Positions 25,494 through 34,099 are shown, counted from the first letter of the stretch. The stretch: DNA of 64,000 bases from Rhodococcus wratislaviensis (GCF_900455735.1 NZ_UAUI01000001.1:620001-684000), one strand, 5' to 3'. The notes: generated from the letters alone by a model not told the origin. Translations and numbers: made by a program.

Positions 25494-25882
25494 CCCTGGC
25501 CGGCGGCACCTCCGGACGCCTCCCGCAGAGCCCCTCTGGGGGGAATGGGGGCGGACATCAGTCGACCAACCTCGGGGAAATCCTCGAACGGGTACTCGAA
25601 CTCGACAACCGAAACTCGAGGAGACGATCGCCGCACTCGAGTCCGACCGGTCGATGCGCCTCGGGGCGGAGTCGGGTACGCCGATCCAGGTGGAAGGCAG
25701 GCGCCGAGGCGACAACGCCTGAACATCCCGGACCGCTGGTCCCACTGCTGTCCATACCCCACAGTCGCGTCGAGACTTGGCCCCGCACAGGCCACTTCCC
25801 TCAACTCGACGAACCCGAACTCATCTCCCGCGCGCTCGACCACTTCCTCGGACCGACTCAGAATCCCCCGGTGACCCAGTGA
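25490..25882 (+). pseudogene. gvpJ start joined to alpha/beta-hydrolase end
   Basis: The open frame from ATG 25490 begins like GvpJ: GGTSGRLPQSPSGGNGGGHQ, then STNLGEILERVL. The whole GvpA-like shell core is missing. From about 25605 a second frame looks like a GvpJ/GvpS tail (LEETIAALESDRS to 25722). The first frame then runs on to RTGHFPQLDEPELISRALDH and stops at 25882; that segment is the catalytic-His end of an alpha/beta hydrolase. Thus at least two deletions fused three pieces. It is still positioned for coupled translation after gvpO, but its chimeric product is unlikely to work. Confidence 0.7.
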
Positions 25883-26249
25883 CCCGGTGACTCGGTGGCA
25901 CCGGTGCGGGCACGGCCGGCGCCTGTGGCGGTCATCAGTGGCCCAGCGGCGTTGTAGCTCAACACCGCGGTGACGACACAGCACCCAACTTCGGTGGCAT
26001 GGCCCTCCGACCCTCGGCAGCGGTTCCGGCGGTACCGTGACCCCGCCGGGGGGTTCGATCCGGCGGGGTACCAGGCCACCGCGCGGTGTGGGCGCGGCAA
26101 CACCCTCAACGGTAACCGAGTCGTGGGCCGTTCCGGGTCCGCGCGGGAGCAGGCACCGTCGCCGGCGAGAGGTTTTACCCGCCCTGGTCGGCGGCAGCAA
26201 AGTGCCAGCGCGACAACTTCGGCCGCGTCTGGCGCATCACTGCGTTGAG
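25883..26249. other. No gene seen
   Basis: There is no supportable gene. Tandem near-repeats of GTGACCCAGTGACCCGGTGA begin at 25871. Palindromic CCCCGCCGG/CCGGCGGGG elements occur at 26041-26069 and could terminate transcription from the gvp operon. Confidence 0.35.
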
Positions 26250-26400
26250 GCAGACATTTTGGCGGAACTCGTCGGGCCGGCCCACCACAAGCTCGGGCTG
26301 ACCTCCAAGGCGATGCAGGACGGCACAGGCATCACCGAACCCGACTACGGTGTCATCTTCGACGACATGGTGCTCGAAAGCGGCTGCACCGTCGCACGGC
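26250..26400 (+). pseudogene. 2-oxo-enoate (HpaH/MhpD-like) hydratase fragment
   Basis: About 50 codons read LAELVGPAHHKLGLTSKAMQ and DGTGITEPDYGVIFDDMVLE, matching the G.K.GLTS.AMQ...EPD.G...DDM block of 2-hydroxy/2-oxo-penta-dienoate hydratases from meta-cleavage pathways. No start and no C-terminal half are present; the frame deteriorates after residue ~50. Confidence 0.6.
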
Positions 26401-26463
26401 ATTGCGGGCTCTTACAACCCGGCGCTGATCGATGCGCACCGGGGCAGCCGGCGGGTGAGGAGA

Positions 26464-27063
26464 CTAGTGCGCCTTAGCCGTTCCCTTCCTGCGTGCGGCT
26501 GTGTCCGCTCGTGCTTCCGGTGCGGATTCGTCCCGGGACTCCGCCGCCGAGTCGCTGGGCGTCGTGATCCGTGGTTTGCGCCGTCTGCGCGGCTTCGGCT
26601 GTCGTTCTTCTTGGACCGCCTGAGACGAACGTCCGTCCTCGTCTTTTCCTTGGTCCGGTGCCTCGTCGACGGTGGAATCCTCGGGGTCCCGCGGGTGGGT
26701 GTGCCCGCGACGGCCAATCCTCTTCACCCCGGCGACCAAATGCCCGCCGCCGGCCACGACGTGCGCGCCGCCCGACCGGAGGCGGTCGCGGAACGAATCG
26801 ACGTGCTCGCCGCTGGCCTCAGCCGTCGCGGCCGCCGTGTCGAGTAGCTCGTCCCGAACCGAATCGCCGAGATCCGCGATCTCCGGAGACGAGGCAAGGA
26901 ACTCGGATCCCTGTGCGAGCAGATCCTCAGGCCCCTTGGGGGACCGCCCGCCCGCACCAGCGATCTTCACGGCCATCCTCAACTGGTGTGTGCGCCCCAG
27001 TAGGTACCCGGCGCCGACCGCTGAGGCAACCTCAACTTTGGTTTTGGCTTTCATTATTTTCAT
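26464..27063 (-). CDS. Second GAGYLLGR-type gas vesicle-linked protein
   Basis: The protein has 199 residues and is paralogous to the one at 21796-22485: SAVGAGYLLGRTHQLRMAVK, FLASSPEIADLGDSVRDELL and HVDSFRDRLRSGG align with it. The C-terminal half is again charged and disordered (QPKPRRRRKPRITTP), though shorter in acidic residues. It lies on the opposite strand, converging with the gvp operon and its decayed end. The start could be ATG 27063 or 27054. Function unknown. Confidence 0.75.
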   Translation of the reverse strand: MKIMKAKTKVEVASAVGAGYLLGRTHQLRMAVKIAGAGGRSPKGPEDLLAQGSEFLASSPEIADLGDSVRDELLDTAAATAEASGEHVDSFRDRLRSGGAHVVAGGGHLVAGVKRIGRRGHTHPRDPEDSTVDEAPDQGKDEDGRSSQAVQEERQPKPRRRRKPRITTPSDSAAESRDESAPEARADTAARRKGTAKAH

Positions 27064-27290
27064 GATCAAACCCACTTGCTGTGTGTCGTCGCCACGCACT
27101 GCGTCGGGCGTCGGGAGTATGTAGAACTATGGCGCGTCGGTGCGCGCGAGGCGTATACCGCGACTACCCCGTGTGCCGGGTCCCCAATCGCACACTCCAT
27201 CGGAAGCCCCTGCGCGGAGGTGGCCACCATCCCCGCGCACACAGCACCCGCCCCGGGCCAGGCGGGGTATCGAGCGCGTGACGCCGACCC

Positions 27291-27446
27291 TCAGTGGTCT
27301 GCGCGATGACCGGCGACCGCCTTGACCACGAAGTAGATCACCGCCCAGAGTAGGCAGGTCAGGAAGCTGAAGATCAGCCCTCCTCCTTCAACATCGACTC
27401 CGAGCAGGCTCAGCCGGAACCCACGTACGGCGACGCCGACGACGAT
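27291..27446 (-). pseudogene. Small membrane protein, 5' frameshifted
   Basis: The leftward frame reads IVVGVAVRGFRLSLLGVDVE, then IFSFLTCLLWAVIYFVVKAV and ends AGHRADH. It is clearly a two-helix membrane protein. Upstream of 27446 the frame meets a stop, and sensible sequence (APLILL) is one base out of phase, so the start is broken or a base is missing. Family unknown. Confidence 0.45.
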
Positions 27447-27772
27447 GTTTGAGGAGGATCAGCGGGGCGCCGCCTCAACCGCGACATACGAGTATCGGAA
27501 TCCGACAGCAACGTCTGGATTTCGCGCATTACTCGCAGAATTCGTGAGTTCTGAGCAGCTACGTGCGGCAGTTCTCAAAAGCTGCGTGAGAGCAACGAAC
27601 CCGATGACGGCCCGCTTCTGCCGTGTTCCGGCCGCCCCCATTACCCGCCCGATTCGGGCGAGTACTACCTCGACCCCTCTCTCACACTTCGCGCGTACTG
27701 GCGCCGAGCCGATCAACGGGATCAGCAGTCCCGAAGTCCTCCCTCGTTCTGCGACCCCGATCGCTATTCGGT

Positions 27773-27821
27773 GTTGCTAACTACCGGTACTCAGTGATAC
27801 TTTCTACCGGTAGTCAGCAAC
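27773..27821. promoter_or_regulatory. Candidate PadR operator, 17-bp-arm palindrome
   Basis: GTTGCTAACTACCGGTA (27773-27789) and TACCGGTAGTCAGCAAC (27805-27821) are inverted repeats matching at 16 of 17 positions, with a 15-base spacer. They end 24 bases before the PadR start. PadR dimers bind such long palindromes in their own promoters, so this is a strong candidate autorepression site that would cover the exporter operon promoter. Confidence 0.75.
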
Positions 27822-27844
27822 ACAGACTAGATCGAAGGTGAGTG

Positions 27845-28174
27845 ATGGGCAATCAGATGACGGAGATGCTCAAGGGCACGCTCGAGGGCATCGTCCTCGC
27901 GATTCTTGCCAAGCAGCCGGCATACGGCTACGAGATCACAGCACTGCTGCGGGAGCGGGGCTTCTCGGATCTCGTCGAAGGCACCGTCTACGCCCTACTC
28001 GTCCGCGTCGAGCAGAGGGGCTTCGTGGATGTGGAGAAGGTGCCCTCGGAGAAGGGGCCGCCACGGAAGGTGTTTTCGATCAACGGGCAAGGGCGCGAAC
28101 AGCTCGACGAGTTCTGGAGGACATGGAGCTTCCTCGCAGAACGTATCGAACAGCTCCACGAAGGAGAGAAGTGA
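27845..28174 (+). CDS. PadR-family transcriptional regulator
   Basis: The protein has 109 residues. The winged-helix PadR domain fills it: LKGTLEGIVLAILAKQPAYG, YEITALLRERGFSDLVEGTV, YALLVRVEQRGFVDVEK and the wing GPPRKVFSINGQGREQL. PadR proteins sense phenolics, drugs or envelope stress and repress neighbouring efflux genes. It is first in a four-gene operon with DUF1048 and a DrrAB-type exporter. A GAAGGTG ribosome site precedes ATG 27845; GTG 27842 is also possible. Confidence 0.9.
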   Translation: MGNQMTEMLKGTLEGIVLAILAKQPAYGYEITALLRERGFSDLVEGTVYALLVRVEQRGFVDVEKVPSEKGPPRKVFSINGQGREQLDEFWRTWSFLAERIEQLHEGEK

Positions 28175-28176
28175 TC

Positions 28177-28539
28177 ATGGCCAACTGGATCGAGACCATC
28201 ACCGGATCGTTCGAGCAGAAGAAACAGTACAAACAGCACAAAGCCCGCATCGATGCCCTTCCCGAGCCGTACGGCACCACCGCGAAAGCGCTGCAGCGGT
28301 ACTTCATGTACTACGGCGGCCACACGGACGGCGCGACCCTCGTCACGATGATGGGCGACCTCGTCGAACTCTGGGAGCGGGCCGCCGTAGACGGCACGCC
28401 GGTACGCGAGATCGTCGGCGAGAACCCGGTCGAGTTCGCCGAGACGTTCGCCCAGGCCTACAGCGGCACGCAGTGGATCGACAAGGAACGCGCCCGCCTG
28501 ACCAAAGCCATCGAAGACGCGGAACGAGGACAGCAATGA
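28177..28539 (+). CDS. DUF1048 family protein
   Basis: The 120-residue alpha-helical protein begins NWIETITGSFEQKKQYKQHK, continues LPEPYGTTAKALQRYFMYYG and ends EDAERGQQ. DUF1048 genes repeatedly follow PadR genes in Gram-positive bacteria, and the family is thought to work with the regulator; its molecular role is unknown. AAGGAGA precedes ATG 28177. Its stop overlaps the ABC ATPase start (ATGA). Confidence 0.85.
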   Translation: MANWIETITGSFEQKKQYKQHKARIDALPEPYGTTAKALQRYFMYYGGHTDGATLVTMMGDLVELWERAAVDGTPVREIVGENPVEFAETFAQAYSGTQWIDKERARLTKAIEDAERGQQ

Positions 28540-29348
28540 CCACGGATGCAACGATCCGGGTCCACGGCCTGGAAAAGTCGTACAACGATCTGCGGGTGCT
28601 GCGCGGCGTCGACTTCGACGTGGCGCCGGGCAGCATCTTCGCCCTGCTCGGCTCGAACGGAGCGGGCAAGACCACGGTCGTGAAGATCCTCGCGACCCTG
28701 CTCGGGCAGGACGCCGGCACAGCCACGATCAACGGCTTCGACGTCGCCACGCAGCCGCAGAACGTGCGGGAATCGATCAGCCTCACCGGACAGTTCGCAG
28801 CCGTCGACGAGATCCTCAGCGGGCGGGAGAATCTCGTGCTGGTCGCCCAGCTGCGGCACCTGAAGAACCCCGGCAAGATCGCCGACGACCTGCTCGCTCG
28901 CTTCTCACTGACCGAGGCCGGCGGCCGGAAGGCGTCGACCTATTCGGGGGGCATGCGCCGCCGTCTCGACATCGCGATGAGCCTCATCGGGAACCCGCCG
29001 GTCATCTTCCTCGACGAACCGACCACCGGACTCGACCCCCAGGCGCGCATCGAGGTGTGGCAGACGGTGAAGGAACTCGCCGACAACGGCACGACGGTGC
29101 TGCTGACCACACAGCACCTGGACGAGGCCGAGCAGCTCGCCGACCGGATCGCGATCCTCCACCAGGGCCGGATCATCGTGAACGGCACCCTCGCCGAGCT
29201 CAAGGCCCTGCTGCCGCCCGCGACAGTGGAGTACGTCGAGAAGCAGCCCACCCTCGAGGAGGTCTTCCTCGCGATCATCGGCGACGACAGCGACAGCGTC
29301 GGTGCACACACGGTCCGCGACACCCCTACGAACAGCGAGGAGCGATGA
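28536..29348 (+). CDS. ABC transporter ATP-binding protein, DrrA-like
   Basis: The protein has 270 residues. Walker A is GSNGAGKTTVVKIL (about 38-51), the signature TYSGGMRRRLDIA (about 140), Walker B VIFLDEPTTGLDPQ, H-loop TTQHLDEAEQ. The C-terminal extension (VEYVEKQPTLEEVFLAIIG) is typical of the DrrA/drug-exporter group. It powers the permease encoded next and overlaps both neighbours by four bases. Confidence 0.92.
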   Translation: MTTDATIRVHGLEKSYNDLRVLRGVDFDVAPGSIFALLGSNGAGKTTVVKILATLLGQDAGTATINGFDVATQPQNVRESISLTGQFAAVDEILSGRENLVLVAQLRHLKNPGKIADDLLARFSLTEAGGRKASTYSGGMRRRLDIAMSLIGNPPVIFLDEPTTGLDPQARIEVWQTVKELADNGTTVLLTTQHLDEAEQLADRIAILHQGRIIVNGTLAELKALLPPATVEYVEKQPTLEEVFLAIIGDDSDSVGAHTVRDTPTNSEER

Positions 29349-30112
29349 TGACCACCACGAACTTCTACGGCGACACCACAGTCCTGACGGGGCGTTCGCT
29401 GCGCCACATCCTGCGCAGCCCCGACACCATCATCACGACAGCGGTCACCCCGGTCGCACTCATGCTGCTGTTCGTCTACGTGTTCGGCGGCGCGATCGAC
29501 ACCGGGTCGGAGTCTTATCTGAACTTCATGCTGCCCGGCATCCTGCTCATCACGATCGCGTCGGGCATCGCCTACACCTCCTACCGACTCTTCATGGACA
29601 TGCAGGGCGGGATCTTCGAGCGATTCCAGTCCATGCCGATCGCCCGGTCCAGCGCGCTGTGGGCACACGTGCTGACCTCGCTGGTCGCCAACCTGATCTC
29701 CCTCGCGATCGTCATCGGCATCGCCCTCCTCATGGGCTTCCGCACGGGTGCGAGTGTGCTGGCGTGGCTCGCGGTCGCAGGCATCCTGATCCTGTTCACC
29801 CTGGCGTTGACGTGGGTCGCTGTGATCGCCGGTCTCTCCGCGAAAACCGTCGACGGTGCCGGCGCGTTCGCCTACCCACTCATCTTCCTACCGTTCATCA
29901 GCTCCGCGTTCGTGCCCACCGACACCATGCCCGGCCCGGTGGAGTGGTTCGCTGAAAACCAGCCGGTGACCTCCATCGTCGACACGATCCGCGCCCTGTT
30001 CGCACAGCAGCCCGTGGGCAACGACATCTGGATCGCCCTCGCCTGGTGCGTCGGCATCCTCATCGTCGCCTACGCCGCCTCGACGGCCATCTACCGACGC
30101 AAGATCAGCTAA
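29345..30112 (+). CDS. ABC-2 type permease, DrrB-like
   Basis: The protein has 255 residues and six hydrophobic segments (TAVTPVALMLLFVYVFGGAI; MLPGILLITIASGIAYTSYR; VANLISLAIVIGIALLMGF; WLAVAGILILFTLALTWVAV; AFAYPLIFLPFISSAFVP; IWIALAWCVGILIVAYAAST). GIFERFQSMPIARSSALW is the coupling loop seen in DrrB-like exporters. Together with the ATPase it forms an export pump for hydrophobic drugs or lipids under PadR control; the substrate is unknown. Confidence 0.9.
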   Translation: MMTTTNFYGDTTVLTGRSLRHILRSPDTIITTAVTPVALMLLFVYVFGGAIDTGSESYLNFMLPGILLITIASGIAYTSYRLFMDMQGGIFERFQSMPIARSSALWAHVLTSLVANLISLAIVIGIALLMGFRTGASVLAWLAVAGILILFTLALTWVAVIAGLSAKTVDGAGAFAYPLIFLPFISSAFVPTDTMPGPVEWFAENQPVTSIVDTIRALFAQQPVGNDIWIALAWCVGILIVAYAASTAIYRRKIS

Positions 30113-30486
30113 GCAGGGGGCGCGCCGGTGATACTGGCCGAAATCGGGCGGCGGTGCCATAACCTCGACAGCGCTCGGCGACACCGGGGAGACAGTGATG
30201 GGCAAGTGCCCATGATCGCCCGCCCCACGGTAGGCGAACCTGCACCGACGTCATCCTCCGATCAGGCCCGACCACTGTTACACCGCGTGAAGGTCCACAC
30301 CCCACACCTCACACGCCACGGCAGCACCGCCGACTACCACCGTTCCAGGACCAGCCGCGCCAATTCGTGAGCGCCGCCAACCGGACTTGAACGTCGTGGC
30401 CGCCTTGTTGTCCCACACCGCGGTGAACCCCTTGGTCGCCGACTTCGGCACACCAGCAGCCCACCCCAGGCCCCGCCCACCGCATC
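30113..30486. other. No gene seen
   Basis: The 374 bases between the exporter operon and the antitoxin remnant carry no supportable gene on either strand; the frames are Pro/Arg/His-rich and lack starts with ribosome sites. Confidence 0.35.
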
Positions 30487-30607
30487 CCCATCCGCCTCAG
30501 CGACGACGCATACACCCGCGCCCACGCTGCCGCCCGCACCGCCGGCCAGAACCTCGAAACCTCCGGTCCACGAACGCATCACCGACGCCCTCAAACAACC
30601 CGAATAG
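30487..30607 (+). pseudogene. Antitoxin-like (ribbon-helix-helix or VapB-type) remnant
   Basis: The frame reads PIRLSDDAYTRAHAAARTAG and QNLET, then needs a one-base shift to continue VHERITDALKQPE before a stop at 30605. This resembles short antitoxins of VapB/CopG type. The start is missing and no toxin gene is adjacent. Confidence 0.45.
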
Positions 30608-30878
30608 CAGGTTCAAGCGCCGACAGCGAACCATCCGCGACGTGTCGCAAAGATCAGTTCGGATGGTCTTACGATGCGGATCCTGCAGTCCATCGTCCAG
30701 GTGGGCGGTATCCGCGAGAGCGACCACCGCCCTCCGCGGAGCCGCCACCCAGGGGTGATTTTCCGCCCCCTTGCGGGTCGCGGATCACCCCCTTCGGGGT
30801 GTTATCGAACGCCGGCTTCCGGCGAAAACTAGTGGTCGTCCGAGAACACCAAACCCCCGAACTTCAGGAGCCCACAGA

Positions 30879-31253
30879 ATGTCCTCGATCACCACACGCA
30901 CCGCAGCCGCAGCAGCCGTCGGCGTCGCCCTCGGATTCGGAGCCGTGCTGGCCCAGAGTGCCACCGCCGCAGCAGCACCCACCGATGGTGCCGCACCGCA
31001 GGCCCCATACACCGTCCAGGTTCGCGACCGCATCGGATGCGCCAACGCGTGGCCCATGGTCGCCTGCGATGCCCCCGACGAGGACGTACCCGAGCAGGTC
31101 GAACTCTACGAGCCGGGCACCACACTCACCGAGCCGGGCGGCGTCGAGCTCTTCGGCTCCTCCAGCGCTCCGTACCACGCCGCGAACTACCCCCTCGAAC
31201 CCGACGACGGCGTGATCTCCCACCCCCTCGACCCTGACATGCCCTGGATGTGA
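30879..31253 (+). CDS. Small secreted protein of unknown function
   Basis: The protein has 124 residues. A Sec signal peptide is clear: TTRTAAAAAVGVALGFGAVL, with cleavage likely after ATAAAA near residue 35. The mature part is acidic and Pro-rich (CANAWPMVACDAPDEDVPEQ; YHAANYPLEPDDGVISHP) with two Cys that could form a disulfide. ATG 30879 has AGGAG eight bases upstream. No family recognised; a hairpin terminator follows, so it is monocistronic. Confidence 0.75.
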   Translation: MSSITTRTAAAAAVGVALGFGAVLAQSATAAAAPTDGAAPQAPYTVQVRDRIGCANAWPMVACDAPDEDVPEQVELYEPGTTLTEPGGVELFGSSSAPYHAANYPLEPDDGVISHPLDPDMPWM

Positions 31254-31264
31254 TCACCCGGGGT

Positions 31265-31292
31265 GCTCCGGCGCCGAGTCCCGCGCCGGAGC
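31265..31292. terminator. 10-bp-stem hairpin after secreted protein gene
   Basis: GCTCCGGCGC (31265-31274) pairs perfectly with GCGCCGGAGC (31283-31292), 12 bases past the stop codon. No U tract, as is common in actinobacteria. Confidence 0.6.
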
Positions 31293-31395
31293 AACCCGGT
31301 GACGCGACGCCGAGAGGTTCCGTCGGTACATCGACCCTGCCGTAAACGCCCACAACGATGCGACCGGGGTCGACGTCTTCAGGGGCAGCCGCTCG

Positions 31396-32220
31396 TTACC
31401 GGGAATTCTTCTCGGCGACCGCGGTCGCTGGGTGCACCGCGATCAGGCCGAGGCCCTGGCGTCGCTTGCACAGCCGCGCCAGCTCGCGATACACGGCCTC
31501 ACCGAGCAACTCGGTGAGCTCCGGCGCATACGACTGCCACACCGCCTCGGCGCCGACGTGCGCGTCCGGCGAGCCGGAGCAGTACCAGTTCAGGTCTGAT
31601 CCGCCCTCACCCCAGCCGCGGCGGTCGTACTCGGTGATCGTCGTCTTCAGGATCTGCTCGCCGTCGGGTCGCTCCACCCATTCCTGGGTGCGCCGGATAG
31701 GCAGCTGCCAGCACACATCGGGCTTCACCTCGAGCGGCTCGATGCCGCGTTTGAGCGCCATGGAGTGCAGCGCGCACCCGATGCCACCCTCGAATCCGGG
31801 ACGGTTGAGGAAGATGCACGCGCCCTTGAAGCGGCGGGTTCGCAGCGCCGGCTCGTCGTCGAGCTCGTCCTCCTCGATGTACCCCCTCTTCCCGAGACCC
31901 TGCTTCATGAACTGCCAGTCCTCGGGTCTGAGCAGCTTCACGGACTTGTGCAACTTCGCGACGTCCTCCTCGTCGGTGAAGAAGGCGCCGTGCGAGCAGC
32001 AGCCGTCGTCGGGTCGGCCCGCGATGATGCCCTGGCAGGCCGGGGTGCCGAACACGCAGGTCCAGTGCGAGAGAAGCCACGTCATGTCCGCGGCGATGAG
32101 ATGCTCGGAGTCGTCGGGATCGAGGAACTCCACCCATTCCCGAGCGAAGTCGAGCGCAACCTCGGGGCTGGGCGTCATCTTGTGCGACGGACCCGGAATA
32201 CCTGCTGCCACAACCCCCAC
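31396..32220 (-). CDS. Conserved Cys-rich actinobacterial protein
   Basis: The protein has about 274 residues with many Cys and His: [55 protein letters not shown] and [10 protein letters not shown]. The spacing suggests a bound metal (Zn or Fe-S), resembling YkgJ/DUF3109-like putative metalloproteins, but I cannot name the family. The C-terminus ends in [23 protein letters not shown] 32220 is one candidate start, an ATG near residue 15 another; the long upstream open frame looks non-coding. Confidence 0.7.
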   Translation of the reverse strand: MGVVAAGIPGPSHKMTPSPEVALDFAREWVEFLDPDDSEHLIAADMTWLLSHWTCVFGTPACQGIIAGRPDDGCCSHGAFFTDEEDVAKLHKSVKLLRPEDWQFMKQGLGKRGYIEEDELDDEPALRTRRFKGACIFLNRPGFEGGIGCALHSMALKRGIEPLEVKPDVCWQLPIRRTQEWVERPDGEQILKTTITEYDRRGWGEGGSDLNWYCSGSPDAHVGAEAVWQSYAPELTELLGEAVYRELARLCKRRQGLGLIAVHPATAVAEKNSR

Positions 32221-32599
32221 GGTAGCCCACCCACATAACAGACAAGGACTGATCAGGTCCCCGTCCGGCAGCAACGACGCCCGACCCGAATCGCGCCGAT
32301 ACACCTGTGACATCACCGCGGTGATCCGCCGACGATCCACCCCAGTCCCGTTGCTGCACAGCGGAAGCGCTGTCGATCGACACGGCCCAGGGCCCGGTGC
32401 TCGATGACCGGTGATCGCCTGCGTGTAACGCCGCGGCCTCCACCGCGAATAACCAGCGAACGTTTCTCGCACCTATTTCGGGCCCGGGAGGAGGCAACGA
32501 CCTCCTGATGTCGACACCCTCGGGTGGGGCGTGTCGTCACGTGTTTCGACGGTGCGAAGCGAAGAATCGACGTAGAACGCGACAGTCGAGGAGGGTGCG
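32221..32599. other. Divergent intergenic region, no gene seen
   Basis: The 379 bases between the leftward Cys-rich gene and the rightward hydrolase hold both promoters. No recognisable operator or small gene was found. Confidence 0.4.
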
Positions 32600-33712
32600 A
32601 TGAACCCCAGTCGCATGCGCAGGCTCAGGCCGGTGCCCGACGCCGAGCCGCAGATGATGTTCCGCACCATCCACGGGTACCGACGCGCCTTCCGCCTGGC
32701 CGGGGACGGCCCCGCACTCCTGCTGTTGCACGGCATCGGCGACAACTCGTCGACATGGACCGAGATCATCCCGCACCTCGCCGAGAATTACACCGTGATC
32801 GCACCCGATCTACTCGGCCACGGACGCTCCGACAAACCCCGTGCCGACTATTCCGTCGCCGCCTACGCCAACGGCATGCGCGATCTACTCTCGACCCTGG
32901 GAATCGACCAGGCCACCGTGATCGGACATTCGCTCGGCGGCGGCATCGCGATGCAGTTCGCCTACCAGTTCCCCCAGATGGTGGATCGGCTCATCCTGGT
33001 TTCCGCCGGCGGTATCACCACCGACGTTCATCCGCTCCTGCGGCTCGCCGCGACGCCGATCGTCAATGAGGCACTGAAATTGCTGCGCCTGCCGGGAGCG
33101 GTGCCCGCGGTGCGCTGGGTGGGAACCCTGTTGACTCGACTGCACGGCACTCCCCTGCGCCCCGGTGCGGCGCTGCACGACACACCGGATCTGGTGCGTA
33201 TCTTGACCGAACTTCCCGACCCCGCCGCGTACGAGGCCTACCTACGCACCCTGCGTGCGGTGGTCGACTGGCGCGGACAGACGGTGACCATGCTCGACCG
33301 CTGCTATCTGACGGCAAGTCTCCCCGTTCAACTCATCTGGGGAGATCGGGATACGGTCATCCCCGTCAGCCACGCCCACACCGCGCACGCGGCAATGCCG
33401 GGCTCACGCCTGGAGATCTTCCCAGGCGCCGGTCACTTCCCCTTCCGGGACGACCCCATGCGCTTCCTCCACACCGTCGAGAAATTCCTGACCGCCACGC
33501 GCCCATCGCCATTCGACGAGGCCAGGTGGCGGCAACGGCTCAACATCGGAACCGTCGAGACAACTCTCACCCCCGACGTCTCGACGCATGCCGATATCGA
33601 CGCCATCGAGACGATCTGCTCGCCCGCGTGGGGCGGAACGATCGCGGAGCTGAGCGGCGCGGTCCCGCCGTCACCGAGTGGGTGCGCCGCAAGCGGCGTC
33701 CCACAGTCCTGA
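32600..33712 (+). CDS. Alpha/beta hydrolase
   Basis: The protein has 370 residues. Core motifs: LLLLHGIGDNSSTW (oxyanion hole), APDLLGHGRSDKP, nucleophile elbow GHSLGGGIAM (Ser near residue 114), acid LIWGDRDTVIP and His in FPGAGHFPFRDDP. It is longer than a minimal hydrolase, with a hydrophilic 70-residue C-terminal tail. Similar mycobacterial proteins are esterase/epoxide-hydrolase-like with unknown substrates. GGAGG lies upstream of ATG 32600. The last 42 bases overlap a possible leftward gene. Confidence 0.88.
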   Translation: MNPSRMRRLRPVPDAEPQMMFRTIHGYRRAFRLAGDGPALLLLHGIGDNSSTWTEIIPHLAENYTVIAPDLLGHGRSDKPRADYSVAAYANGMRDLLSTLGIDQATVIGHSLGGGIAMQFAYQFPQMVDRLILVSAGGITTDVHPLLRLAATPIVNEALKLLRLPGAVPAVRWVGTLLTRLHGTPLRPGAALHDTPDLVRILTELPDPAAYEAYLRTLRAVVDWRGQTVTMLDRCYLTASLPVQLIWGDRDTVIPVSHAHTAHAAMPGSRLEIFPGAGHFPFRDDPMRFLHTVEKFLTATRPSPFDEARWRQRLNIGTVETTLTPDVSTHADIDAIETICSPAWGGTIAELSGAVPPSPSGCAASGVPQS

Positions 33713-34042
33713 TCGGGATTCGCCGCGCACTGTTCCTTGCCGCGTCCGGCCATCGGGTGCGTACTCAGCGATCAGGGCGCGGTATCTGCGATCGAAGATC
33801 AGATCGATGTGTCCGGTCCGCGTGGCAGTGCGGTACAAGATGGTGCGATTGCGGTCCCGCCGGTCCACGTCCTCGAGCCGGCCGAGCCCCCGGTCACCGT
33901 CCCCCTCGAACCGGAATACCCGTAGCCGAAGCAACCGTTGCGTGCCTGGTGCCGGGTGCCTGTCGCCGCGAGGAGGCGCTTCCATATGCTTGGTGGTGCG
34001 CACGCCGTTCTCCGCAACATGGGTGTATGACGTGCGTCTCAT
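33671..34042 (-). CDS. Hypothetical protein
   Basis: The protein would have 123 residues from ATG 34042: RRTSYTHVAENGVRTTKHME, then RLEDVDRRDRNRTILYRTA, TRTGHIDLIFDRRYRALIAE. Third positions are GC-rich and the middle part looks like a beta-rich basic domain. An opposing 62-codon frame overlaps and is weaker. Family unknown; moderate support only. Confidence 0.4.
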   Translation of the reverse strand: MRRTSYTHVAENGVRTTKHMEAPPRGDRHPAPGTQRLLRLRVFRFEGDGDRGLGRLEDVDRRDRNRTILYRTATRTGHIDLIFDRRYRALIAEYAPDGRTRQGTVRGESRSGLWDAACGAPTR

Positions 34043-34099
34043 CCCGACCGGCGTCCGACCCACGAGCACGCCAATGAGCCAGAAAGCCAGAGGAACGCA

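Noticed and set aside
33737..33925. Rightward 62-codon frame after the alpha/beta hydrolase
   Set aside because: It is opposed by a longer leftward frame with better third-position GC; neither is certain but the forward one is weaker.
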